Numbered from the stretch's first letter, positions 24,297 to 37,690 are shown. The stretch: DNA of 64,000 nucleotides from Sipunculus nudus (GCA_026874595.1 CM049321.1:6632979-6696978), one strand, 5' to 3'. The notes: generated from the letters alone by a model not told the origin. Program-made: numbers and translations.

Positions 24297-24383
24297 CCAC
24301 AACCACGCATGCCCTAACATCGCCAAGAAAGCGGCAATTTGAGCCACCGCCAACATTTGCCCCAACGGCACCACCGGAACCAG
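24297..24383 (+). CDS. VWD gene 1: Thr/Pro-rich linker exon with a basic cleavage site
   Basis: An 87-nt exon between acceptor ATATTGTAG and donor CAG/GTTTGC, phase 1 at both ends, so it fits directly after the signal exon. It encodes a Thr/Pro-rich segment containing SPRKRQFEP then PPPTFAPTAPPEP. RKR/Q resembles a furin-type proprotein convertase site, so the N-terminal piece may be removed in the secretory pathway (inference). Thr and Pro density suggests mucin-type O-glycosylation. The exon and its flanks are repeated about 760 bp downstream (25055-25111), an exon duplication. No counterpart was found in gene 2. Confidence 0.7.
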
Positions 24384-25054
24384 GTTTGCTCTTCTAAACT
24401 GTAATCCGCGCTAAAATGACCTGTAACCCTCAGTTAAACACGCTCACTTGAACACAGTGGCCATTTTAAATATTAAAATTAGGAGAATTTTCCTCCACCA
24501 ATAACAAGTCGAGAGAATCTCTTCGTAGAGTTATATCTGTGCTGAGAATGAATATTGGATGCTTTTTTAGTGGAGTGGCTCTTCCGAATCCAGTAGGTCA
24601 CTATGTGATAGAGGTGGACAATGAATATGTAGGGAAACTTAAGATATCTCTTAAGTTATGTGATAAAAAAAATCATTTTGAACGAATATGAACGAACAAG
24701 AAGAACCAGTGGGAAAACCTACAGCAACCTTTTGTCATTGGTTAGAACAATCTTGACGCAATACCAACGACTTGTTCTTTTTAAGTAGTTGGTATTTGGA
24801 ATGAATTCTAACAAAGTGTAGCGTTACCACTGCAAAAAATGTAAAATCAACTGGAATCATAAAAATCCTATAATTATAACTGATTAAAGTTAGTTTTCTT
24901 ATACCAATTATGCTTCAGCAAACCCAGTTTCATATAGTTCCACGAGTCCCATGCTATATTTCCTACAGACAAAAGGCTTATTTCAAAAACCGACCCAGCG
25001 GTTACATCAACATTGATATGTTTCCAGTCTCATATTGTTACATTTATATTGTAG

Positions 25055-25111
25055 TCACAACTACGCCAGCCCTAACAACGCCAATGCCTACAACGCCAGC
25101 ACCGTCAACAG
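25055..25111 (+). CDS. VWD gene 1: second Thr/Pro-rich linker exon
   Basis: A 57-nt exon, phase 1-1, between acceptor ATATTGTAG and donor CAG/GTTTGT. It encodes TTTPALTTPMPTTPAPST plus the split codons, a mucin-like stretch of Thr-Pro repeats. Acceptor, donor and both flanking introns match the exon at 24297. Being symmetric, either linker exon could be skipped or repeated without shifting the frame. It joins in frame to the VWD exon at 27544. Confidence 0.72.
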
Positions 25112-25949
25112 GTTTGTTTTTCTTAACTTTATTCCGCGCTAAAAATTACCCGTAACCCTCAGTATAATCATGATGATTGGAACACACTAGTCATTTTGAA
25201 TATTAAAAAATTAGGAGAATTTTCTTCCATTTATAAAAAGTCGAGGGAAACTCTTCGCTGAGTTGTACCCATGCTGGGAATTGATCTTGCATGCGTTTTG
25301 AAGGAAATTGCTCTTCCCAATCCAGTAGGTCACCACAAGAAAGAGGTGGCAATAGAATATATTTGGAAACTTAACATTGTTCACAGAATCTTGGTAACAC
25401 TTCGGGAGAAGTAAAGTTCTTTCGAAGTTGTCAGGCAACATTTGTTCTGACTGTTCCTGCTCACACTGAGAGTTTCAAGGAAGCATTTATTGTATATAGC
25501 CACCAGGGCGCCGTACCCCATTTATGTTATAACACCATTTGTCAGTGGGACTTTCCCCGCAACCGGCCCTTGTAAAGCAAGCCTTTTACAATAAAACAAA
25601 AAAGTTAAAGATTCGTAATTGCTTTGTTGCACTTAAATGTTTTAAAAAATCCTTTTTGAACGAAAGTACAAAGTAAAGTGTTAAAAATAACAGATACAAC
25701 AGTCGTCTTTTTATGTTTTCTAAACCTAACTGTCCTCCAGACCTTTTCGGAAATGGGAAAAAGCAATAATAAACAATTCATGGTGACATTACATCTCTCA
25801 GATTTTGTGATAACATTTTCGAAAGAACAAGAAGAACCATTGGAAAAACCTACAACAACCATTAGACATTGGTTAGCATAATCTTGACTCTGTACCAACG
25901 ACCAGTACTTCATGAGTAGTCGGTATTTGGAATGAATTACAACGTTACC

Positions 25950-27543
25950 ATGGGGGGGAAAATGGGAAATTAAAAGGGATTATTTAGCAGGGATTATTCG
26001 GGTATCACGGTATTATGATGAAAGACGTTCACTGTCTTTTAACTAAGCCTTAGTCAAATCACCGGCTGAGCTCTAGTGGATTTCTTATAAATCGGCCAAG
26101 AAGCAAGCTCCTCGCCCATTTTAAAATCCGGCCGACATCCATGAATTTTATAGACTGTGGTCATATAAGTATCGAGCTTGAGTCGAAAGTGTTTTTTTTC
26201 ATCACCAGAAATGTGAGAGTCCCGACAGGACGTCGTTGTAAGTACGTCCGAGCCTCCTCCGAAATATTAATATATTTCATTTGCAATATATAACTGAGGG
26301 GTGGGGGGGGAGGGGGTTCGCATTGACAATACGCCTTGCCAAAAGTTTGGGGGATATATACCCCCATCCCCCCTATATTTATGCCCCTGAGTACATTAAC
26401 ATATATCAAGAGGACACCAGAAATCTTACAGATAAGGCAGGTGAAAATCTGCTGCTGGCTTGAGAAGAAAAGAATATTTTAATATACCGATGTAAAAAAT
26501 ATTTAGATTTTTTTTGTTTTTGTCATACGTTATCTCTAATATAACAGAAATAACACATACACAAGTGATCCGTTGGCCATGACGTTGATTAACATGACCT
26601 AACATTCAATCCAAACTGTTATTCACCAAACTGTCAGTTTTGCTTAAACTTTGCTGGACAAGATATTTATAGCACGTTACCTGGTATTCGACGTAGGGGC
26701 AAATATGTGATTACAAAATAAATAAATGACTGATTACAGCCGGTCTCGAGTTCAATAGGGCACAAATGCTAACTATGAGACCAGGGAATTTCAAACTCAA
26801 GGTCCTTAGATGTCCGTGAAGAAATAAAAAAAAATCAGGTCACCGTGACAAATATTCTCTGTGTAACGAAACAAAAGTCATGTGCTATTTATTCAGTTAA
26901 GGATCATGGCACTTTGGCCAGTAGTTAAAACACGGTTTTGTGGTGAGAAGTTGGTTTATGGAATATATATGTTATCGTTGATTAAATCAGGCTGGTCGTC
27001 TCACAACATTATGTCTTCTCAACAAAGGTGTTGTAGATCCACAATATCTTGAAATTAATAACTAAATTTCTGTACAATACCAAGGCCGTAGTATAAAACA
27101 TAATTCAAAATAAGACATCATCTAAAGTTTGTTTGCTCTATATTGCTAATATTATTCAATTTTAAAATGAAAAATCAATTAATACTTCAGTGCATACAAA
27201 AATTCAATTGTTCTACGGAACCACTGCATCTGCATTTCGTGGACCGTTTGTGTTGCAAATGCAAAACTTGTCCACGGTAATATTGTTAATTTGTGCTGTG
27301 GTACAAATGCCATGGAAGATTTATTCAAGGTAAGAAAAATTGGCTTTACCTTGTTTGATCATTTTCACCATTTTTGAGATTCGAGCAAATCTACTAATTT
27401 CCAGGCAATATTTCACATTCTTTATCTCAACCGGCAAAAAAATAATTTTAAAAAATTACTATAATTTGATCCAAGTGTCGGTGAAAGAGGAAAAAAATAT
27501 GTGGCCTTCTTTTATGAACTTTACTTTTGTTCTCGCTTCACAG
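25950..27543. other. Intron of VWD gene 1, no recognised gene
   Basis: AT-rich, with a G-rich patch at 26290-26360. I see no exon with both splice sites and no element ends. Confidence 0.55.
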
Positions 27544-27785
27544 GACCTTGGGGGATCTGTTCCGTGGTACTAGATCCACACGGTGAGACTAATGATGGGG
27601 CTGAGTTTAAGGTTACTGACGTATGTGTTTATGACCTGGCTCTGTATGATACCTACGTGGATGTAGCTATGGAGACGTATCGAAGAAACAACATAGACGA
27701 GAGTCGTAACGTCAGCTTTGTAAAGAGAATCATCATGCAGCACAACGGAGAAGAGTACAGCATGTACCCGAACAAACTCTCAGTG
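27544..27785 (+). CDS. VWD gene 1: first half of a von Willebrand factor type D domain
   Basis: A 242-nt exon entering in phase 1 after TTCACAG and leaving in phase 0 at TCAGTG/GTGAGC. It starts GPWGICSVVLDPHGETNDG, and CVYDLALYDTYVDV follows. This matches the VWD pattern: an early Cys, an Asp-Pro-His motif, a (degenerate) DG motif, then the C-x-Y-x-L-A strand. It continues with VSFVKRIIMQHNGEEY and NKLSV, which fits the VWD beta strands. The usual TFDG after DPH reads ETNDG, so the calcium-binding or structural loop may be altered. VWD domains occur in secreted, often multimeric, mucin-like proteins. The equivalent exon of gene 2 is 53356-53581. Confidence 0.85.
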
Positions 27786-28376
27786 GTGAGCTTGAAGGAC
27801 ATTTCATCATTCCTTTCAACGCAGCGGCTATACACTGCCGTCGTCCCAGGTATCCTTGTGGTTTTAACCGCTGCTTCTTATGGCAAGGTTCTCCGGGTTT
27901 GATCACCAGGGTCGGCACAGAGCAAACAAGTACGCATCGAGCTCAAAATTGTAACATGCGGCATCTGCTTCAATGGCCTGATTGTTCTAAATTATCCGCT
28001 CTCATTTGCCCGATGTTTGACCCTGTGCCAGAACCTGTGAAATCGGTCCAAACCTGTGCTCATCTAACCCAGTTAAGGCTCTGTAATATATGCAGATACC
28101 ACAGAGCTGCAACTAGGTCAAGTGCCCACCCTAGACTGCAGTGTATAACCTATGTGTGAAGAGCTAGTTCCATCAAACCTTACATACTTTGGTTGATTTC
28201 ATATTCGCGAGGTTTAAGTTTCGCGCTTTTTGATTTTACGAGGGTTCTCATTCGCGGTCATGCCATAACTTAATCGACACAGAGTGTTTCCTTTATCAGA
28301 TGGTTTAAAAGTAATTATGTAAAATAATATAACTGTATAATTAAATAAACATTATTTCAAACTTTCCTCTTTGCAG

Positions 28377-28567
28377 GCTGGTGACGCGGTGACGATTCCA
28401 TATAATGGTACCTATTTTGACTGTACCTTCGGAATGTACAAGTTCTGCTGTGTATCAAAGACGACACAGTTTAAGGTTTGCTCGGATCGTAAATTTTCGT
28501 TTTACCTTCACTTCGGGTCCTTCTTCAATAATGCACTGTCTGGTCTGTGCGGAAACTTCAATGGCGA
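28377..28567 (+). CDS. VWD gene 1: second half of the VWD domain with the GLCGNFNG signature
   Basis: A 191-nt exon entering in phase 0 after CTTTGCAG and leaving in phase 2 at GGCGA/GTAAGTTG. It encodes AGDAVTIPYNGTYFDC, CCVSKTTQFKVCSDRKFSF and ends ALSGLCGNFNG. GLCGNFNG is the hallmark of VWD domains. The preceding exon ends NKLSV, so the junction reads as the usual V-x-G-D-A-V-x-x-P-Y region. The gene 2 counterpart (57783-57997) has the same phases and the same LCGNFNG end. Confidence 0.9.
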
Positions 28568-28785
28568 GTAAGTTGTTTTCTTATGTTTGGGATATATTTT
28601 TTAAACAGAAACAAGCTTATATTGAGAAACAGGAAAGTAACTTTTACGAATTTCCCGGGGAAAAATGTAATCACGAAAATTGAATGCATTTATCAGTCAT
28701 ATGCACCTTAACATATTAATGCTGACATAATCATATTATGATATATTGATAATGCAATCAGTATACTTTAATATATATTTATGAA

Positions 28786-28787
28786 TA

Positions 28788-28832
<45 letters not shown>
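28786..28832. repeat. (AT)n microsatellite
   Basis: Alternating AT run in the intron between the last two recognised exons of VWD gene 1. Confidence 0.95.
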
Positions 28833-28839
<7 letters not shown>

Positions 28840-29097
28840 TATTAGCCATCTTAGAATAAAGGTATACATCACAAGCACTTGTTATAAATGAGTGATTTCA
28901 AAGTACCTGCTATGCCCATGCTCAAGTGATTTTAATCACTATCCAGTCAGTATTCATGAAAGAGACGCCAGCGAGGGTCGATTATCAAAGTCTGTATAAA
29001 CATAGCCACAGGCTTGATAGTATGAACATAATTGTTCCACTCACATTTGCTCAGTAACCAAGGCATATGGATTACAGAATGATTAAACATGTTTTAG

Positions 29098-29178
29098 TCC
29101 TAATGATGACTACTTACTCCGAGGAGGGGGTGCGGCTAACGGAATGACAGACTTTGTACAAAGCTGGAAAAGGCCCAA
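29098..29178 (+). CDS. VWD gene 1: end of the VWD domain
   Basis: An 81-nt exon, phase 2 at both ends, between acceptor ATGTTTTAG and donor CCCAA/GTAAGTAAC. With the two bases carried over it reads DPNDDYLLRGGGAANG then MTDFVQSWKRP. This is the standard continuation of VWD after the LCGNFNG motif (NDD, then a G-rich turn, then SW). The expected next exon, equivalent to 63877 in gene 2, was not recognised downstream. Confidence 0.82.
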
Positions 29179-32100
29179 GTAAGTAACATCCCAGCCAAAC
29201 ATGCTCCTCATATCCTGATCCTTACAAAATAAACTAAATACACATTTTAATTGGGCGACGGAAGGGGGAGGGGGCAATTTCCTGATATAATGTAGGTAAA
29301 ACCAAGTGTCAATAATAACGCTGGAACCCTCTGTGTTATGTTATGGTACCAAACATGCTGGTGATTTCCGTTAGTGTAGCACTATAGGCTTTAAATTTGT
29401 CAAAAATAACTGTTAATTAATCAGAAAATTTGTTTTATGCTGGATCATTTTTATCCACCTTTGAAATAAATGGGTTATTGGCAATTTAGTTCGTTATTCA
29501 GGAATAAAGTGCCATTTCAACTGACCTTTTAGCCCCATATAGGGGTTAAACAAAATCACATTAATACCCTGAGAGAACCAAGACATTCTTCAAACACTGA
29601 TTTCCTGGCAAATTGAGCTTTGACTTGATTGATACATGGGATCATAGCTTGACATTGCTATCTTGATAAGATCTGTACACTTTTCTCACCCTAAAGCAGT
29701 GTAAGGTAGGATGGTGAGGGGACCTAATTAAACGTTGTTGTCCTGTCACTATAAGCTCTGCCTTCCTTTGAGATTTTCATTTAGTAAGAAAAGAGTAAGA
29801 GAACAAAATTATTTCATGATTTGAATCCACCTGTACAACTGTCCCTTGCATTTACATTTCAGTCACCCAACTAGGACAACATTAGTCTCCCCTAGCAAGT
29901 TTTGACCATTTTCTCAAAACATTATTTCAGGGGATTATATCATTTTAAGAAGGTTATTTCTCATAAACATCCAAGCATAAGCAAACAAATTTTGCAAGTA
30001 TAGTTGAAAACATATTATATAAACGCCTTTTGTTTTGTTTTGTTTTTCTAATTTTTAAGAAGCAGTTACCATCCATTTAAAACATAGAATCATTGTGTAA
30101 GTTGGTCAAGAGTTTTTTTATTTAATTCACTTTAAATAGAATTTTTATTTAATTAAATTTAAACAGAAAGACAGATTACAGACAAAAAAACCGGAGACAT
30201 TTGTGTATAATCTAAGATAATGTTATTGTTAAAGCCATATAAACTGCAGGATTTAACTTATACCGCGTTTAAAAAAAAACATAAAAACGTTGCTTTAAAT
30301 GTTGAAATCTTTATACCATAAACTAAATTATATTTTGATACAGCAGAACTAATTGGGGATATTGTGGAAAAACAAAATATGTGTAACTCCTTAGGATTTA
30401 AAGTTATTTCAGCATTTATTTTAAGCTAAACTGAACCAAAGAATCAAAGCATATTTAGCCCTTCAGGCTAAATAATTCAATCGTTGATTCTCGGAGATTT
30501 ATTTACAGCCGATTCCTGCAAACTAGTGCAGTAGTGTATGATGTTATGACTTTAATAACTCATGGGGCCTTGTTACCATAATTAGCAAACAAATATAGTG
30601 TAATTTTGTCGCCATATATATAAAAATAATCGTTGAGAAAATGAGGAAGTTCATTGAGAGATAAAGGAACAGAATGTGCCCGAGTACGATTGATTATGCA
30701 GTACATATTTCTAAGATGCACTGTTTCAATAGAACTCAATTTGAGTGAAGAATATGTGGTGGAATACACAGGTACATTTTGAACCACAACAGAACGATTT
30801 AAAAGTTTTAGATATATCTTTTCGATTAAACATCAACCTTGATTATATATCACATCAGGATTGTGAGCAATATATATTCTCGTTGTCAATCCACTCAAAT
30901 AGATTAGAATATTCAAAAGAATTATTCAGTTTCATCGCTTCACTCAAACGTTATGTGTTTCCCTAAGTGAACACAATATGGCGCTGATATGGTGCAGCGG
31001 TTTACCAAAATTAATTATAAAGACATATGCTTAAGTACTTAATTAAAATTTTTAAGCATTTGTCGATAACACTCTACAAGGCAAATTCGCGGATATTGTT
31101 GAGGACACGTATTTTGTTTAACTGAAAATCCTTGAAACTGTTTGAAAGATAACCGGTCAAATAAGACCACCTGTCTATCATGACCTAGCCTGGGTGAACC
31201 GAAACATTCACATTGGTAAAAACTGACCGTTTTGGCTAGGGGCACGAATAGTTTTATTTAACAGGTTTCACTCTGTATCATTTAGATAATTTGTGATTGA
31301 TTGATTGGAAATCAGTTTTATAAAAGTTGTATAATTTACATATCTATACGCAAAAGATTTTTTTTCATGCAATCTAAATTATAGTATATTAGGAATGTAT
31401 AGTATATCCTATAGTGCGCACAGTATAGCAAAATGCATCGCATTGTACGATAATGTATCGCCGGGGACCTAATTTGACGGAATACAGAACTCATTTGATA
31501 GACTGAAATAATTCTTGTAAGATAATGAAGAATATTGAATGTAATACTGCATAATCCTTATAATTAGTACATGGGTCCTTTTTTCTCTTTGTCAGCTGCC
31601 AGTGACAAAGAGATGAGTGTCATGTGATCCCGGGGAACCAGACTTGCACCAAGCACCGACTGTATCATGAATCATTGCCCAACGCGTATATAATTATCAG
31701 AACATCATAGATGATGCGGCTGCCTGGACATTGATATAGAACATTCGTATATGATACCCAATATTTAGGCGTTTGTATTTTTTGCTTATTCCGAAACTAA
31801 CTTGTGACTTTTTCCTCGGTGGTAAGACTATATTAATAAAATTAAACATATTCACCGTTGCATAAGCTTGGGGTCCATCTATAAGGTTGATATTTCTTAT
31901 TCACTCGCACAAGGTGCAGTCTGGATCTTAATAAAGAATATCAGTACACCCGCTTATATCTTCTCTTCTTCGATGTAATTTATATACACGTGTGTGAGGG
32001 TGTGCGCGCGTGTGAGAATGACAGATACGGATGGGGAAAATAGTGAATGAGACTGAGATTGAACGAACACGTGTGTGATAGTGAGAATAAAAGAAGAGAC

Positions 32101-33600
32101 AGATAGAATGTGAGATGCGTGTGTGTTTGTGGATGTTTGATGAGCAAACATATACTCTGATTATTTGTACACTCATTTTCCCATACGCTATACTTATAAT
32201 TAAGTCTGAGCCTGTTTCAATACCAAATAAATACACAAAATGCATGTCAAGATGTGGCTCTACATATATTGAGTTTTTCCCGTTCCGCGTTGTATATCGG
32301 AGCGACACATAAAACAATATGCATGTTGCCATGCCGGTCCATATGAAATTTCTCAAAAGACACATTCGGCAAGCCACATTAGGAACTGTGTATGCCGCAT
32401 TTTGCATTCCGTGTGTATGGAATCTTATCTTCAGTTCTTTATTCAGACCGCCTGATAGAATTTCGTGTGAGCAAAGAAGTAATAATAAATAAAATACAAT
32501 TTTCAAACCAATGAAACATAACAAAACAAAATTAATTTTCTCATTTCATCCAGAGTGATATTGATTCGGTAAAAAGCCAATCGCTTCTTGTTAAGAATAA
32601 AAATTGCATATAAATGACATCAATGGACCTCAAAGAATATAAACTACATTATATTTATAATTTCGCTCAGAGGAAATGATACACATTAATTTTAAAATCT
32701 CATTACGCCCAATTTGCAAATTTTGGCTCCTAAGACGTTGACACTTCCACACAAGTTATTTATACCAATGGCATATTATTGAGCTTTAATGAATACCGGC
32801 GGCTATCGTGATCAAGCTGATGTTGTTGTTAAAATGGTATAATTCTTTTTACTGACAGAGCCTTAAGACTTGCTCTTGCTTAGTCGAAACATTTAGAGCA
32901 GGTACTGCTACCTTGCGGCAAAAAAATGCAATGAATTTGCTGCTCTCTTACCTTTTCACTTTTTGTGCTCAGAACTAACACTGAGATACTTCAATAAGTA
33001 CACGAAGGCAAGTCTAGTTTTAAGCATTTTATTTGCAAACATGATCAGTAACCCTTGCAGGGCTTGTTGTTAAGTTATATGGTTCAGTATCAAGGAATCG
33101 CTGTTTGGGAATTCAGTTTCGTTAAGGTTAATACATAGAATTTTACGTTTACATATACATCAACTTATCATCTTATTCCATTTTATTAGTATTGGATTTT
33201 ATCATTAACTCAAGTACACTATTTATACTCGTAATGGCTGAATTTAAGATCTGGTTTAACCTATTTTATCAAAGTTGTGTATATATCAAAATCTCAAAAC
33301 GCGTAGATAATATAAAAGCTGACCACAATCATTTGATACAACCGGGACCGGGAGGGGGGGGGGGGGTCTCTATTATAAACACTGACGTATGCTTACTCCT
33401 CCCATAACATCGTTTTGGCATATCCGATCTCACCTTTAATCAAAGGTATTGAGAGCTATTTACCGAAACGGTTACCTTATCCTCTCAAACGATTGAAGTA
33501 AAATTAACCATCCTGCTGTTAAGATTGAACCTCTTTTGTATAATAACAGTATGAAACGATGATAATAATTGTTTAACACTTCATACAAAATAATAAGAAT
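29179..33600. other. Sequence downstream of the last recognised exon of gene 1
   Basis: The rest of gene 1 should start here, but I could not find an exon with the required phase-2 entry and VWD/C8-like cysteines. The region is AT-rich with scattered weak open frames, including a CA/TG-rich patch at 31980-32150. No mobile element ends were recognised. Confidence 0.45.
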
Positions 33601-33616
33601 ATTTTTCATCCGGCAG

Positions 33617-33889
33617 CGTTTTGGTACCAGTGCAAAATAGCTGTTTTGCCCCAGTCATCTGATAAAATGGACTTCCACCATTTCTGTCCTGTTCCCGGCA
33701 ATGCGTTCATCCCCGTTCGTGTTTGTGTTGTACACAATAAAACACGTAGAACCATTAACGGAATTACATTAAATATTGGCATTTCGGGACTTTGCAAAAT
33801 GAAGATTCGATTAGATTTTACTGTGAATCCGGCCGTTGATTCGGATTTAGGAGCATCAACACGCATGTACAATTATCTTATTGGATGAA
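33617..33889 (+). other. Possible terminal exon of unknown gene
   Basis: After an acceptor-like TTTTTCATCCGGCAG the + frame reads FWYQCKIAVLPQSSDK, then FHHFCPVPGNAFIPVRVCVV and so on for about 90 residues, with three further cysteines, to TGA at 33886. GC content is higher than the flanks. Entry phase is 1, which does not fit exon 29178 directly. The minus strand is also open for about 89 codons, so open length alone proves nothing. No family recognised. Confidence 0.22.
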
Positions 33890-35149
33890 CCTTAGAATAT
33901 TGTCCGGATAAGTTATTGCAAACACAGTTTTGGAATCACAAAGCGAAAGCTGGCATTCTATAAAATGCAGATTTCTAGCTAATTATCTATTTACACGGGC
34001 TTCGTGAGATTAACCTTTCGTCATCACTCACCTAGATCCGGAAAATTCAATCCAATTCTCCAGGAAGCCGCTAAGGCTAATAGCAATCTGCCCGGTCGGA
34101 CATAATCCGTGGTACCCTTCCTCTCTTATCCTATATCCCCTCAATAGGGCTAACTTAAGACTATCGTAACGCAATGCATCAGCTGCAGACAGCAGCTCCA
34201 ATAGGTTTTAGGTTTAATAATCGTCAAAAATCGTTAAATTAACATTTTTTGTGAAAAATTATGACCGTATAGTTGTTTGTTTTTTATATCTTGACACAAA
34301 AAAAAATTTCTTGCGTTATATCGTATCAATTGGAAATATAAGGATTTTTAATTCAAATGTCAGCCCCACGTGGAGTGTATGCAGGACCAACGTCAGCTCG
34401 GTGAGAACCAACAGGGTATATTCACTTGCTTATTGGTTAACTATTTAATGACGGTGCACGGCACATCGTTGATTGACAGGCGTGCGGAGGCCGCTGGTCA
34501 ATCAGCCTGGACTGTGCTTATCTTCATTAGCGGCGCTTCATAATTGACACTTATTACTGCAAACTTTTCCTCCTGTACTCTTACCCCTGAAGTTTTATGC
34601 AGATCGTAGAATTTTGTTTAGGCCTGTGTCACTGCCACAAATTACGTCATTGCCATCCTATACCGGTAAGGTCGTAGTTGCAAGAATATGTCATGAAATA
34701 TGAAATTGCCACTTGTTATTTCAGTAAACTTAACCTTGCTGGGGCTTATAACTATTTCATCTATGTTATAATTTTGTCTTATTTTAAGCTAAATATTAAA
34801 AACGTCTATGTAATTTTAAATATATTCAAAACCTGCTTTTTTTAATATTTTGTTTCATGAGGTAGATTATTTTTCAAATTTTACCTAAAGGTATGTTCAC
34901 ATGTAATCTAAAATTTGTTTTATTTCTTTGTTCCGATGTTTGTTTTAGTTAAGCAGTTATGTACCATTAAAAAAATATGCATTGTTTCTATCATATTTTT
35001 TATATTGAAAATTCAATAGGAAAAAAAAATTATAATCACACAAGCAAAAAACAGCTGGAGATATTTGTATGTACTTCTATGTAATATTATTCTTACATAC
35101 ATACTACTTGCAAAATGTGAGCTATATCGCGTAAAAAATATAAAATAAA

Positions 35150-35720
35150 TTATTTAAAGTTCAAAATCTTCAAAGCAAACTTTGAGACAACGTTCATATA
35201 TATCTCATTTAACAGAAGATATTCTAAGGATTCCCGCTCTCTATTCTGTAATTCTAACTCGTGCGCCCGAGCTATTCCCTGACGCTCTAACTGGCGTTCT
35301 CGAGCCCTAGCACGCTCATCTAGTTCCTGCGTAGCCTGCACTCTAGCCAACACAACCTGGCGCTGAGTTGACGTCTGTAACAACTCCCCTGTATAACCCA
35401 TTGCCTCACCACCTCACATTCTATGGCCTTTCCCAACAGGTCCATAGAGATAAGATATTACGTAAGGACCATACGTTTGACGCAGGAACCTACGTTATAA
35501 CACAACACCCGGCTCCACCCGAGAGTTAACGCGACTGCAATCTATGCTACCCTTAAACCTATATTGACACCACGCGGTCTAACCAACGGACACAAATTCC
35601 GACCCAACAAGGTATTCGGACCCTCAAAACCTAGGAAATCCGTAAGTACGAGGCACTACGCGACGACACGTTGCGCGAACGCCTGCTAAATCTGGGCGAT
35701 AAACAAAAGGGGGGGGGGGG
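35150..35720 (-). mobile_element. Gypsy-type gag fragment, N-terminal part and leader
   Basis: The minus strand from 35401 encodes MGYTGELLQTSTQRQ then ELDERARARERQLERQ and ARAHELELQNRERE, a charged coiled coil like the N-terminus of SCAN-like Gypsy gag; the AHELEL block resembles AHEIKL of the gag at 9948. The match breaks off after about 65 residues. Upstream (35402-35720) is leader-like GC-richer DNA ending at a G-run. A 5' fragment only, in opposite orientation to the element at 9.8 kb. Confidence 0.6.
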
Positions 35721-36469
35721 AGGTAAAACCTCGGTGGTCGGAAGTATCTGAGACTGAAAAGTGGCAAGGTCATCCGACACTGAAAATCTGATTCTTTTAC
35801 ATTTATGTTTCTATATATTCAGTCCTACTGATAAATATTAATTTTTTCATTGCAAAAATAAATCATTCAGATCATGATGTTCAGTTAAAATGTGTAAATA
35901 TGTGTCTACTGTTGCTACTGCCTAAATCCTAATTATCTGCCAAGTTATTAGCAAATGGTAATATTGATAATATTTAGTTGACTTATCTGTTTCTCGAAAT
36001 AGGTAAGCCCAGTTGACAGTATATGGACTGAGCAACAGTTTTAGTAAACTTGTGAGCTTGTGTGATGGTATTGCATCTACGTAATCGGAATGTTAACCAA
36101 TATCATCTCAAATAGACAGGAGCAAGCATCACCAAATATTTTATGCAAAAAATCAGTCATCTATAAACTCTATAGGACTGAGCTTATTTTTTTATTCTAG
36201 CTGCATTGACTTAAAAATATAGAGAAAAAGCTTATACAAAAACTTTGAAAACATACTTCTCTAAAACTGTTTACGCATAGGGTTCAATGTTTTACAGAAA
36301 TAATCCCAGAAATAAATTCTTGTTTCACAAGTTTGTGGGGATGCCTCCAATTTGATGATTTGGCCGAGTTACAAGAAAGTGAACTTTGTCATATGGCCCA
36401 GGAAATATATTAAAATTAAAATCTCAGAAAGGGCTGGAACTATCATCATTAAAGTGTGACACTTAGGTA

Positions 36470-37690
36470 TTGATGGGACCACCTGCATCGATCTTTTTAG
36501 CTCAACGAAACGAAGTACCGTCGGCGTCAGTGTTGGCCTTGGCATCATCGTTTGCGTCATCCCTAGACATCCCAGGTTACAGTTTTTTTTTTGTTAAATC
36601 TATCACTCAGCAACCACTGACCCGATTACTTTCTTATTTCACATTTGTATGGTATAGATTGATTCGGGGATCAAAAGGTCAAAGGCCAAGATCACAGGCC
36701 CCAATTAAAGTCAATTCAAAAACTTTTTATTTTCTTAGGTTAATTTATCATTGCTAATGAAAACATGTCAATCCAACTTAATACTCTGGTGTACAGTGAC
36801 AATACCTAAAACAGCTATTAAAAGTGTTTTCTGTATTATAATTTCTTGGCCAGTAATTAAACAAAATTTGTACAGCTCCCAACATTGCTCAGCTTAAAGT
36901 TTCTGTTCACCCTCTATAACTCGGCAATCACTTACCCTATTTCCTTTATTTTTCACATATGTATTGCATAGGGTTTAGGAATCGCCCCTGCTATGACTTA
37001 GGGATCACCAGGCACCTGTTTTCTTGAACAAGTCCGATTTAATTTTTTTTTGTTAGGCTCATGGATCCATTTATTGATGAAGATATTTCAATTAAACTTT
37101 TATTAAAACTTTCACCATATTTTATTTAATTTCTTGGCCAGTAATGAGCACTTAACGAGGAAACTTTGTGCAGATCCCAACCCAGCTCAAATTTTCGGAT
37201 AACTTTATAACTCAACAATCAATCACCAAATAGCGATTAATATTCATATATTTATTTAAAAGGGAGTTCGGATTTAAACATATAATGTGACGATTAATAA
37301 TCATGGTCACAGGTCACCTTTTCATGAAAACATCGGGCTTAAGTTTATGTTGGGCTTACTGATCCAGTGCCGTGAGACATTTCTGTTAAACTTATACTGA
37401 TTTCTGTGACTACCCATAGATTAACCTGGTTAAGTATTATTATAGTCCACAAATATTTAATGTGATCATAGGGCACCAAGCTACTCTATTATGTCGATGC
37501 GAAGGTAGTGGAATTTGATGAAACCCAACAGAACTATTAACCAATATATTATCTCGCCTAAATTTGATTCCACGCAGAAATATAATGGAATTTCATGAAA
37601 CTCAAATTGATGCATATTTAATGAAAGTGGAGGTCACAAGAAATATGACAGGCATATAACGCACCCCTGTGGTGCTCTTTGTTTTCTTAA
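36470..37690. repeat. Diverged tandem repeat, period about 290 bp
   Basis: TTCTTGGCCAGTAAT recurs at about 36843 and 37131, each followed by a version of ACAAAATTTGTACAGCTCCCAAC. ACTC.GCAATCAC and ATATTT blocks recur in register. A related unit without tandem neighbours appears at 39805-39960 (ATTATCTCGCC..A.TTTGATT, GGTCA.AGGTCAC, GGTGCTCTT). Non-coding. Confidence 0.55.

Larger units (their letters stand above)
24229..25950 (+). repeat. Tandem duplication of the linker exon with its introns
   Basis: Unit 1 (about 24229-24830) and unit 2 (about 24989-25950) share the segment upstream of the exon (TGTTTCC.GTCT.TATTGTTACATT), the exon, and the downstream motifs CCGTAACCCTCAG, ATTAGGAGAATTTT and GGTATTTGGAATGAATT. 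Unit 2 carries extra sequence around 25440-25680. The repeat explains why there are two linker exons with the same phases. Confidence 0.8.

Noticed and set aside
29870-29908. Acceptor ATTTCAG with a short open frame that fits the phase after exon 29178
   Set aside because: It stops after about 13 residues without cysteines, unlike the gene 2 exon at 63877. A chance match is likely.
31928-32524. Longest open frame in the window, 198 codons on the minus strand, with a hydrophobic start
   Set aside because: Its second half is a translated CA/TG-rich patch, no domain is visible, codon use looks like the surrounding non-coding DNA, and no splice or promoter context was found.
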